From contig CAYTZR010000065.1 in assembly GCA_964442605.1 (NCBI GenBank), positions 1 to 5,070 of the forward strand: 5,070 nucleotides of DNA. Reading direction: 5' to 3'. A model generated the notes under the pieces. That model was not told the DNA's origin and did not search any database. It was given only the letters and a program-made list of their open reading frames with translations. The DNA comes from Monoglobus sp964442605. GTDB lineage: Bacteria > Bacillota > Clostridia > Monoglobales > Monoglobaceae. This document shows positions 1 through 4,904 of this stretch, piece by piece. The position numbers were made by a program, and so were the translations under genes. Positions within the stretch are counted from its first letter, which is position 1, and every line of letters begins with the position of its first letter.

Positions 1-147
1 CAATTACTTTAAGCGTAGCCGCTTACTGCTTCCGTGCCAGACCCAGCATACATCACCATGTTAATGGTTTGTGACCTCGTTCATGCGATAAAACGGACTT
101 CTTTAAAAGGCACAAACCTGCTGCGCAGCTTTGGTCACTTTCGCCCG

Positions 148-165
148 CCGAACCCGGGCGGGGTG
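148..165. repeat. 18-bp GC-rich repeat, copy 1
   Basis: The word CCGAACCCGGGCGGGGTG recurs at 250-267 with one mismatch (A to G at its fifth base). In this copy it forms the right half of a bulged hairpin at 130-170. Two near-identical copies of such a GC-rich word 102 bp apart, in a locally AT-rich genome, suggest a repeat element. The family is not one I can name. Confidence 0.6.
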
Positions 166-249
166 CCAAACCTTCTTTACTGCCTTAATCCGATTACTTT
201 TTTCTTAAAGGACTACATTATACGAGCCGGACCCGAACGCTACGCTGAG

Positions 250-267
250 CCGAGCCCGGGCGGGGTG
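250..267. repeat. 18-bp GC-rich repeat, copy 2
   Basis: The word CCGAGCCCGGGCGGGGTG is the second copy of the repeat at 148-165, in the same orientation. It contains the 8-bp palindrome GCCCGGGC (254-261). The sequence just before it (GAGCCGGACCCGAACG, about 224-239) looks like a degenerate third copy of the GAGCCG(N)CCCG part. Function is unknown. Confidence 0.55.
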
Positions 268-285
268 TCGCTTCTTAAGCGGCAG

Positions 286-304
286 AAAAGCCGCAAAGGC
301 TTTT
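286..304 (-). terminator. Hairpin terminator after the zinc-ribbon gene
   Basis: A 7-bp perfect stem, AAAAGCC (286-292) with GGCTTTT (298-304) and a 5-nt loop, begins 5 nt past the stop codon of the minus-strand gene ending at 310. Read on the minus strand, the right arm ends in TTTT, giving a short U-tract. The hairpin is symmetric, so it could also stop plus-strand transcription. The short stem and U-tract keep confidence moderate. Confidence 0.55.
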
Positions 305-309
305 GCGCA

Positions 310-681
310 TTACCACTCATTCTTACATTTTGGACAAACACGCTTTGATGTATAGCCCTGAGCGCGGTTTTTCGGTATTCTGAATTTTGTTTTGCATACG
401 GGACAGGTATGGTAGCTGTAATTCCTCCTGTCACGCTCCAAAAACTCCCTTGCTCTGTCAAAAAGCTCCAAAAATATCCTGTTTTCGCGTGAACGGGCAT
501 ATTCCTTGCGCGACAGAAAACGATAAATAAAAATTATATCAAGAACAAGGCAAATCGGACTGACCCACGGCAAAAAGAACAGCCGTCCTATCATGGAAAT
601 GACGATTGAAGCGATAATAATAAACAATCCCAGCTTGTCATAGCCGTATCTTCCCTGCATAAATTCCTGAAATCTATTCAT
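310..681 (-). CDS. Small membrane protein with C-terminal zinc ribbon, function unknown
   Basis: This predicted 123-aa protein has a short polar N-terminus (with RYGYDKL at 11-17), two hydrophobic helices at about 17-34 and 38-56, then a basic/acidic helical linker at 57-90. It ends with a four-cysteine zinc ribbon, CPVC (93-96) and CPKC (116-119). Two-helix proteins of this size with a C-terminal CxxC/CxxC ribbon are common in Clostridia, and I know of no established function. It is probably a membrane protein with the ribbon in the cytoplasm. I chose ATG at 681-679 because GGAG lies 8 nt upstream; a GTG at 690, three codons earlier, overlaps that Shine-Dalgarno and would add only Met-Lys-Leu. 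The gene is transcribed away from dapF, with a tandem-repeat leader upstream and a hairpin just past the stop. Coding status is well supported, the role is not. Confidence 0.75.
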   Translation of the reverse strand: MNRFQEFMQGRYGYDKLGLFIIIASIVISMIGRLFFLPWVSPICLVLDIIFIYRFLSRKEYARSRENRIFLELFDRAREFLERDRRNYSYHTCPVCKTKFRIPKNRAQGYTSKRVCPKCKNEW

Positions 682-710
682 AAGCTTCACTCCAAACCGA
701 TTATTTCTGA

Positions 711-762
711 TTATTTCTTAAAGTTATTTCCTAAAGTTATTTCCTAAAGTTATTTCCTAAAG
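711..762 (-). repeat. Four tandem 13-bp repeats in the presumed leader of the zinc-ribbon gene
   Basis: The unit TTATTTCCTAAAG (minus strand CTTTAGGAAATAA) occurs four times back to back, at 711-723, 724-736, 737-749 and 750-762. The last three are identical, and the first differs by one base (TTATTTCTTAAAG). A partial fifth unit, TTATTTCTGA, precedes them at 701-710. The array starts 30 nt upstream of the ATG at 681 on the minus strand. With the weak -10 at 771-766 used, it would be transcribed as 5' leader. Each minus-strand unit contains AGGA, a Shine-Dalgarno-like core with no start codon after it. Confidence 0.9.
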
Positions 763-765
763 CAT

Positions 766-771
766 ATCATA
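766..771 (-). promoter_or_regulatory. Candidate -10 box for the zinc-ribbon gene
   Basis: Read on the minus strand this is TATGAT, one base from the sigma-A consensus TATAAT. The best -35 at a 16-nt spacing is TTCATT, a poor match. Transcription would start at the edge of the 13-bp repeat array and leave a leader of about 75 nt. This is a weak call resting on one hexamer. Confidence 0.3.
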
Positions 772-816
772 TTTTTACGCAAAATTCAATGAACTTTGTG
801 TAAACAAATTAAATCA

Positions 817-905
817 GACCAAAGCTCCATCAAGCTCGCTTGAAGCGGTGTTTGCGGCAGATTGCGTCTGCGCGGAGAGGCGTGGGAATATCCGTGCGAG
901 CGTTA
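817..905. other. GC-rich island in an AT-rich intergenic region, no gene seen
   Basis: This stretch is clearly richer in G and C than the AT-rich sequence on both sides. It contains small inverted repeats: overlapping CAAGC/GCTTG (831-842) and CGCTT/AAGCG (837-847), and GCAGA/TCTGC with a 5-nt loop (857-871). It lies upstream of the dapF promoter, so it would not be in that leader. I see no start codon with a ribosome site and no domain. It could be a decayed repeat, a small RNA or a gene remnant. Confidence 0.35.
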
Positions 906-928
906 TATTGCGATTTAGGCAATTTAAA

Positions 929-971
929 TTACAAAAAATAATTATAATAAACTATTGTAATTATTTTGTAA
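929..971. promoter_or_regulatory. AT-rich dyad overlapping the dapF promoter, possible operator
   Basis: The left arm TTACAAAAAATAATTA (929-944) is the inverted counterpart of TAATTATTTTGTAA (958-971), differing by two extra A residues in the left arm. The right arm covers most of the -35 box and the first half of the spacer of the promoter at 955-983. A protein bound to both arms would block RNA polymerase. The arms are AT-only apart from one C/G, so chance symmetry is possible. Confidence 0.4.
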
Positions 972-983
972 ATATGATAAAAT
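955..983 (+). promoter_or_regulatory. Sigma-A-type promoter of the dapF-dapL operon
   Basis: The -35 box TTGTAA (955-960) and -10 box TAAAAT (978-983) are separated by 17 nt, the optimal spacing. Transcription should start near 990, leaving a 5' leader of about 40 nt before dapF. That is too short for a lysine riboswitch. Confidence 0.65.
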
Positions 984-1030
984 AACTAAAAACAGCAAAT
1001 AAAAGCAAGCTTTTAGAGAGGAGTTTTTTT

Positions 1031-1885
1031 ATGATTAAGTTTACAAAGATGCACGGCATAGGAAATTCCTATATATACATCAATTGCTTTGAGGAGGAGG
1101 TTTTTAATCCCTCTAAAATGGCTGAATTTGTGTCGGATGTTCACTTTGGAATAGGCAGCGATGGTTTGGTTTTGATTATGCCATCCGAGGTCGCGGACTT
1201 TAAAATGCGTATATTCAACGCCGATGGCTCCGAAGCCGAGATGTGCGGCAACGCTACGCGCTGTGTGGGCAAATACGTCTACGATAAAGGGCTTACCGAA
1301 AAGACCGAAATCACGCTGGAAACCTTGGCGGGGATAAAGACGCTGTCGCTTGAGATTATTGACCATGAGGTTGTGTCGGTGACCGTAGAAATGGGAACGG
1401 CGGTGCTTGAGCCTAAGAAAATTCCGATAAACGCAGACGCCGATAAAATAGTAAGTCAGCCGATTTTGGTGGACGGCAAGGAGTATGAAATCACCGGCGT
1501 GTCAATGGGTAATCCTCATGCGGTGGTATTTTTGGATAACATCGATGATCTGAACTTAGAGGAATTGGGTCCGAAGTTCGAAAATCACGAGCTTTTCCCC
1601 GAGCGTATCAATACCGAGTTTATAGAGGTGATTGACGGCGATACCTTGAAAATGCGCGTGTGGGAACGCGGAAGCGGAGAAACATGGGCGTGCGGTACGG
1701 GTGCGTGCGCGGCTGTTGTCGCGGCAGTGCTTAACGGATATTGCAAGTGTGACAGAGAAGTAAAAGTAAAATTAAGGGGCGGAAATCTGAGGATTACTTA
1801 TAAGCAGGACGGCACGGTAATCAAAAAGGGACCCGCAGCCTTTGTTTGCAGCGGCGAGGCGGAGATTCCTCCCATTGCGAGATAA
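1031..1885 (+). CDS. dapF: Diaminopimelate epimerase (DapF)
   Basis: DapF interconverts LL- and meso-diaminopimelate without a cofactor, using two cysteines as acid and base. It acts in the cytoplasm, in the branch supplying lysine and peptidoglycan meso-DAP. The 284-aa length is normal for the family. Both catalytic cysteines are visible: Cys72 in the motif around EMCGNATRC, and Cys221 in ETWACGTGACA. Other family marks are KMHGIGN (6-12), GIGSDG (40-45), SMGNPHAV (158-165) and NTEFIEV (194-200). The ATG has AGAGAGGAG 7 nt upstream. It is the first gene of a two-gene operon with dapL, 19 nt apart. Two usually conserved N-terminal residues look changed: the Asp expected after GxGN is Ser13, and the Arg expected before HFGIG is Val37. 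The catalytic core is intact, so an active enzyme is likely. Confidence 0.96.
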   Translation: MIKFTKMHGIGNSYIYINCFEEEVFNPSKMAEFVSDVHFGIGSDGLVLIMPSEVADFKMRIFNADGSEAEMCGNATRCVGKYVYDKGLTEKTEITLETLAGIKTLSLEIIDHEVVSVTVEMGTAVLEPKKIPINADADKIVSQPILVDGKEYEITGVSMGNPHAVVFLDNIDDLNLEELGPKFENHELFPERINTEFIEVIDGDTLKMRVWERGSGETWACGTGACAAVVAAVLNGYCKCDREVKVKLRGGNLRITYKQDGTVIKKGPAAFVCSGEAEIPPIAR

Positions 1886-1890
1886 TTAAA

Positions 1891-1896
1891 AAGGAG
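1891..1896 (+). promoter_or_regulatory. Shine-Dalgarno that fixes the dapL start
   Basis: AAGGAG lies 8 nt before ATG 1905. The earlier in-frame GTG (1896-1898) uses the last G of this site as its first base and so cannot be the start. The dapL protein therefore begins MRINENYL. Confidence 0.85.
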
Positions 1897-1904
1897 TGGT
1901 CAAA

Positions 1905-3197
1905 ATGAGAATAAATGAGAATTATTTAAACGTTAAGGAGAGCTACTTGTTTTCCGAAATAGCCAAAAAGGTCAGTGATTATTCGGCGCAAAATCCCGAT
2001 AAAAAAGTTATCCGTCTGGGAATAGGCGATGTAACTCTGCCTTTGGTTCCCGCTGTTATTGACGCGTTGCATAAGGCTGTTGACGAGATGGGTGTTCAGG
2101 AAACCTTTAGGGGCTACGGACCCGAGCAGGGCTATGACTTCCTGAGGGAGAAGATTGTACAGTATTATAAGGATAATACCATTCGCATTGATTTGGACGA
2201 GGTGTTTATCAGCGACGGCGCTAAGAGCGATGTGGGCAATATTACCGATTTGTTCGATAAGGACAATTTGGTTTTGGTACCCGATCCGGTTTATCCCGTC
2301 TATGTTGACACCAATATTATGAACGGCAGAAAAATCGAGTATATGCAGGCAAACGCGAGCAACGGCTTCTGCCCGCTGCCCGATAGCGGCGTTAAGGCGG
2401 ATATTATTTATCTCTGCTCCCCGAACAATCCGACGGGTGCGGTCTATACGAAAGAGCAGCTTAAAATCTGGGTTGATTACGCTTTAAAGAACGACGCGGT
2501 AATCTTGTTCGATGCCGCTTATGAAGTCTTTATTCAGGACGAAAAGCTGCCCAGAAGCATTTATGAAATCGACGGCGCTAAGAGATGCGCGATTGAGTTT
2601 TGCTCACTCTCTAAGACCGCCGGCTTTACCGGCACAAGATGCGGATATACAATCGTGCCAAAGGATTTAAAGGTTGAGGTAAGCAAGCTGAAGCTGATAA
2701 AGCTCAGTCAGAGCGTAGTCGGGCTTAACAAGATGTGGCTCAGACGGCAGACGACTAAGTTTAACGGTGTTCCTTATATTGTGCAAAGAGGAGCCGCAGC
2801 GGTATTCACGCCCGAGGGACAGAAGCAGATTATGGAAAACGTGAACTACTACAGAGAGAACGCGAAAATAATCGCCGACACAATGGACGAGATAGGGATT
2901 AAATACTTTGGCGGAGTTAATTCGCCGTACATCTGGCTGGAGTGTCCCGGAGGCATGAAGTCGTGGGAGTTCTTTGATTATCTGCTTGAGAACGCCAATG
3001 TTGTTGGTACTCCCGGAGCGGGCTTTGGCAACAACGGAGAGGGATATTTCCGTCTGACAGCCTTTGGCGATAAGGACAACACTATCGAGGCTATGGAGCG
3101 TATTAAAAAGCTGTTCCGCACGGAACCGGAGCCTGAACCCGCAAAAGCCGAGCCGTCGCCTGAACAGGAGGAGTCCGCGGAGGAAGCCGGCGAATAG
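1905..3197 (+). CDS. dapL: LL-diaminopimelate aminotransferase (DapL)
   Basis: DapL is a PLP-dependent class I/II aminotransferase. It converts tetrahydrodipicolinate to LL-diaminopimelate in one step, with glutamate as amino donor, bypassing the succinylated or acetylated intermediates of other lysine routes. Its product is the substrate of the neighbouring DapF. The 430-aa protein begins with the DapL-typical MRINENYL and SYLFSEIAKKV segments. Other features are IRLGIGD (36-42), YGPEQGYDFLRE (71-82), SPNNPTG (172-178), FDAAYE (202-207), the PLP-binding Lys237 in SLSKTAGFTGTR, RRQTTKFNGVPYIVQRG (280-296) and the carboxylate-binding Arg383 in YFRLTAF. The fold ends near residue 405. After it comes a tail at 406-430 with ten Glu and five Pro, beyond the usual length of about 390-410. 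The gene is cotranscribed with dapF and followed by an intrinsic terminator. Confidence 0.95.
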   Translation: MRINENYLNVKESYLFSEIAKKVSDYSAQNPDKKVIRLGIGDVTLPLVPAVIDALHKAVDEMGVQETFRGYGPEQGYDFLREKIVQYYKDNTIRIDLDEVFISDGAKSDVGNITDLFDKDNLVLVPDPVYPVYVDTNIMNGRKIEYMQANASNGFCPLPDSGVKADIIYLCSPNNPTGAVYTKEQLKIWVDYALKNDAVILFDAAYEVFIQDEKLPRSIYEIDGAKRCAIEFCSLSKTAGFTGTRCGYTIVPKDLKVEVSKLKLIKLSQSVVGLNKMWLRRQTTKFNGVPYIVQRGAAAVFTPEGQKQIMENVNYYRENAKIIADTMDEIGIKYFGGVNSPYIWLECPGGMKSWEFFDYLLENANVVGTPGAGFGNNGEGYFRLTAFGDKDNTIEAMERIKKLFRTEPEPEPAKAEPSPEQEESAEEAGE

Positions 3198-3233
3198 TTA
3201 TTCGGCTATTTAATATTTAATAATATTTTTGAT

Positions 3234-3272
3234 AATCACTTCATATTTATATATGTGAAGTGATTTTATTTT
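3234..3272 (+). terminator. Intrinsic terminator after dapL
   Basis: A 10-bp perfect stem, AATCACTTCA (3234-3243) with TGAAGTGATT (3256-3265), can extend inward by a wobble pair and AT pairs. It is followed by TTTTATTTT (3264-3272). It starts 37 nt past the dapL stop and ends 13 nt before the GTG of the next gene, so that gene needs its own promoter or readthrough. Confidence 0.8.
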
Positions 3273-3285
3273 GGGCGGTGATTGC

Positions 3286-3510
3286 GTGAAATTCAGCGAT
3301 ATAAGGCTAAAGGAGGTTATATGCTTAAACGGTGAGCGTTTGGGCTATGTGTCGGATATGGAGCTTGACGAAGCAAGCGGACGGATATTGTCGCTTCTTG
3401 TGCCGGGAGCGTATCGGTTTATGGGAGTTTTGGGAAGAGAGGATGATATAACCGTTCCGTGGGATAAAATAAAAAAGATGGGCGATGATTTGATTATAAT
3501 CGAAAAGTAA
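3286..3510 (+). CDS. YlmC/YmxH-family PRC-barrel protein
   Basis: This 74-aa protein consists almost entirely of one PRC-barrel domain. The pattern is that of the YlmC/YmxH family: KFSDIRLKEVI at the start, NGERLGYVSDMELDE (15-29), SGRILSLLVPG (31-41), MGVLGRE (46-52), then the hallmark ITVPWDKIKKMGDDLIII (55-72). Family members in Bacillus and Clostridia are named sporulation proteins, but no biochemical activity is established. I chose GTG 3286 because the product then begins like its relatives and GGCGGTGAT, close to the full anti-Shine-Dalgarno complement, lies just before it. An upstream TTG at 3271 lies inside the terminator U-tract. No good promoter is visible between the dapL stop and this gene. 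Its expression may depend on readthrough or a sporulation sigma factor, which I cannot demonstrate. Confidence 0.85.
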   Translation: MKFSDIRLKEVICLNGERLGYVSDMELDEASGRILSLLVPGAYRFMGVLGREDDITVPWDKIKKMGDDLIIIEK

Positions 3511-3559
3511 TTAATATTAAACAATATAAATATTGTCGAAACTTTTGTTACTGTTCCTT

Positions 3560-3588
3560 TTGCAATGGCGAATATGTTGAGCTATAAT
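3560..3588 (+). promoter_or_regulatory. Sigma-A-type promoter of noc
   Basis: The -35 box TTGCAA (3560-3565) and the consensus -10 box TATAAT (3583-3588) are 17 nt apart. Transcription should start near 3595, about 53 nt before ATG 3648. This supports that start over the in-frame ATG at 3603, which would sit only about 8 nt into the message. Confidence 0.75.
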
Positions 3589-3647
3589 TTTTATAGTCAA
3601 ATATGATTAATAAAGTTTATTTTCACCAAAGAAAGAGGGATGACAAA

Positions 3648-4568
3648 ATGCTGCTTGATTATTTAAAGCGAGAGGAAAGCGCGGCTCAGGATTATGAATA
3701 CAAGGTTCATGAGATGGAGAGAGTAAATGCGGAAATCAATCTCGCGGATGTTTCAAAGAGAAAAAGAATAGTGTCGCACGGCAATTCACAGCTGATTCCG
3801 ATAAACAGTATAAAGCCGAATCCAAATCAGCCGAGACTGGATATGGACGAGGCGGCTTTAAAGGAGCTTGCGGCGTCAATCGAAAGCTACGGACTTATGC
3901 AGCCGATAACTGTGCGCTGCGTTCTGCCGCTAAAGTATGAGCTTGTGGCGGGACAAAGGCGGCTTGAGGCGTGCAGATTGCTGGGAATGGATTACATACA
4001 GGCTGTTGTGATGAGGGTTGACGAGGCGGACAGCGCGGTGCTTGCGCTTGTCGAAAACATTCAGCGTGAAAATCTGAATTATATAGAGGAGGCGGAGGCG
4101 TATCTGACACTTATAAGCGTGTACGGTATGACACAGGAGGCCCTCGCGGGCAAGCTCCACAAGAGCCAGTCCGCAATCGCGAATAAAATAAGGATTTTGA
4201 AGCTGCCCGTTAAGGTAAGAGCAATGCTGTGCGAATTCGGGCTTACCGAGCGGCATGCGCGAGCCTTGCTGAGGTTAAATAGCGAGGAACGGCAGCTCGA
4301 GGCGCTGAGTCAAATAACAAAACGCGGTCTTAATGTCGCGAAAACAGAGGCGCTTATAGAGCGTATGCTGAAAAAGCCGAGTCCCGATTCGAACGGGAAA
4401 AGTGAAAAAAAGCCGCCTCATCCGCCGAGAACCTTTAAGGATATACGGATTTTCTCCAACACCATAAAAAAGGCTGTAGACCTCATGAACAGGAGCGGCG
4501 TTAACGCTGTCACCAATCGGCGCGAAAACGACGAATATATAGAGTACACTATCAAAATTCCGAAGTAA
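3648..4568 (+). CDS. noc: Nucleoid occlusion protein Noc (ParB/CTPase family)
   Basis: Noc binds specific chromosomal sites, loads and spreads as a CTP-dependent clamp, attaches to the membrane and keeps the division septum off the nucleoid. The 306-aa product has ParB/Noc box I (IPINSIKPNPNQPR, 50-63), the CTP-site motifs GQRR (102-105) and ENIQREN (136-142), a helix-turn-helix at 161-187 and a C-terminal domain ending YTIKIPK, as in Bacillus Noc. All four residues known to separate Noc from ParB site specificity are of the Noc type: Gln174, Lys180, Lys185 and Arg202. Start 3648 has AGAGGGA 7-8 nt upstream; in-frame ATG 3603 would add 15 residues. The first CTP motif is GQRR, not the usual GERR. 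The N-terminus is about 18 residues longer than in B. subtilis Noc, and its membrane-binding helix is not obvious (MLLDYLK is a candidate). No Noc or parS site is seen nearby. Confidence 0.9.
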   Translation: MLLDYLKREESAAQDYEYKVHEMERVNAEINLADVSKRKRIVSHGNSQLIPINSIKPNPNQPRLDMDEAALKELAASIESYGLMQPITVRCVLPLKYELVAGQRRLEACRLLGMDYIQAVVMRVDEADSAVLALVENIQRENLNYIEEAEAYLTLISVYGMTQEALAGKLHKSQSAIANKIRILKLPVKVRAMLCEFGLTERHARALLRLNSEERQLEALSQITKRGLNVAKTEALIERMLKKPSPDSNGKSEKKPPHPPRTFKDIRIFSNTIKKAVDLMNRSGVNAVTNRRENDEYIEYTIKIPK

Positions 4569-4590
4569 ATATGCGCTGTAATTTTAAAGT

Positions 4591-4619
4591 AGGCATCTCT
4601 TGGAAATCAAGAGATGCCT
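4591..4619. terminator. Inverted repeat between convergent genes, probable terminator
   Basis: A 12-bp perfect stem, AGGCATCTCTTG (4591-4602) with CAAGAGATGCCT (4608-4619), encloses a 5-nt loop. It starts 23 nt past the noc stop and ends 10 nt past the stop of the minus-strand remnant, the place expected for a shared terminator. The plus side lacks a U-tract (GATTGCC follows). The minus side has only a broken one (ACTTTAAAATT). Confidence 0.6.
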
Positions 4620-4628
4620 GATTGCCGG

Positions 4629-4904
4629 TTATTTAAGATATTTGCGGCTTTCTACCTCCTGAAGTATGCCCACTTGCTGAATTGCTATTTTGTTGAGCTT
4701 TACGAGCCGCTCATTTTGAGGAATACTGTCATTAATGAATACGGCATTGATGTTTTCAAGATTTGACAGGCAGATAAGCTCATTTATTTTAGCATAGTCT
4801 CTTATATTGCCCTTCAAATCCGGATTTTCGGTACGCCATTGTTTAGCCGTTTTGCTAAACAGCGCCATATTCAAAACATCCGCTTCATCGGCATATACGA
4901 TAAG
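4629..4904 (-). pseudogene. C-terminal remnant of a KilA-N-type protein
   Basis: The minus strand encodes a stretch reading IVYADEADVLNMALF, then SKTAKQWRTENPDLKGNIRDYA, then ICLSNLENINAVFI and ERLVKLNKIAIQQ. I recognise this as the conserved C-terminal region of KilA-N domain proteins common in gut Firmicutes and their mobile elements. Full members are typically about 250-280 aa with an N-terminal KilA-N (DNA-binding-like) domain, which is absent here. The family resemblance fades upstream of about 4904, and the frame meets a stop at 4934-4932. A TTG at 4874 could be called as a start, giving 81 aa, but it lies inside the conserved region and is not a real initiation site. The stop at 4631-4629 looks native and an inverted repeat follows. 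The family is recognised from memory of its sequence pattern. Confidence 0.65.

Larger units (their letters stand above)
1..304. other. Gene-free, GC-rich segment rich in inverted repeats
   Basis: I see no credible gene here. The plus-strand open frame 34-348 has no good ribosome site, no recognisable domain and a composition unlike a real protein. What is visible is secondary-structure potential. There is a hairpin TAAGCG/CGCTTA at 10-25. A stem pairs GGTTTGTG (66-73) with CACAAACC (111-118), extended by CC/GG (75-76 with 109-110). GCTGCGCAGC (120-129) is a perfect palindrome. A bulged stem at 130-170 pairs TTTGG with CCAAA, CAC with GTG and CCCGCC with GGCGGG. CGCTT/AAGCG lies at 269-281, and a last hairpin at 286-304. 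The segment could be an intergenic repeat element or a structured RNA, but neither strand has a clear complete promoter. It may also continue left of the window. Confidence 0.45.

Noticed and set aside
20..65. Minus-strand resemblance to the signal recognition particle RNA core (GGAAGCAG followed by TAAGCGG)
   Set aside because: The strictly conserved CAGG of the symmetric loop is replaced by TGGG and the tetraloop stem is not well formed, so a short match is the only support.
210..236. Minus-strand CGGCTCGTATAATGT, identical to part of the tac/lacUV5 promoter, possible vector sequence or strong promoter
   Set aside because: The identity stops after 15 nt on both sides, no matching -35 lies at 16-18 nt, and the rest of the region is not vector-like.
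34..348. Plus-strand open frame of 104 codons
   Set aside because: It has no Shine-Dalgarno, no domain, covers the hairpins and repeats, and overlaps the 3' end of the supported minus-strand gene.
817..1030. Lysine riboswitch upstream of dapF
   Set aside because: The GC-rich part lies upstream of the mapped-by-sequence promoter at 955-983, the remaining leader is only about 40 nt, and the conserved L-box core is not seen.
1013..1366. Minus-strand open frame antisense to the start of dapF
   Set aside because: It is a shadow of dapF coding sequence with no domain or ribosome site.
3521..3536. AT-only hairpin ACAATAT/ATATTGT after the YlmC-type gene as a terminator
   Set aside because: The stem is weak (six to seven mostly AT pairs) and CGAAAC follows instead of a U-tract.
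3603..3647. Upstream in-frame ATG 3603 as the noc start
   Set aside because: It has no Shine-Dalgarno and lies about 8 nt from the predicted transcription start, whereas ATG 3648 has AGAGGGA at good spacing.
3895..4256. Minus-strand open frames antisense to noc
   Set aside because: They mirror noc codon structure and have no recognisable domain or start signals.
3511..4568. Noc-binding site (ATTTCCCGGGAAAT) or parS (TGTTTCACGTGAAACA) near noc
   Set aside because: Reading both strands of the window I found no full or near-full match to either site.
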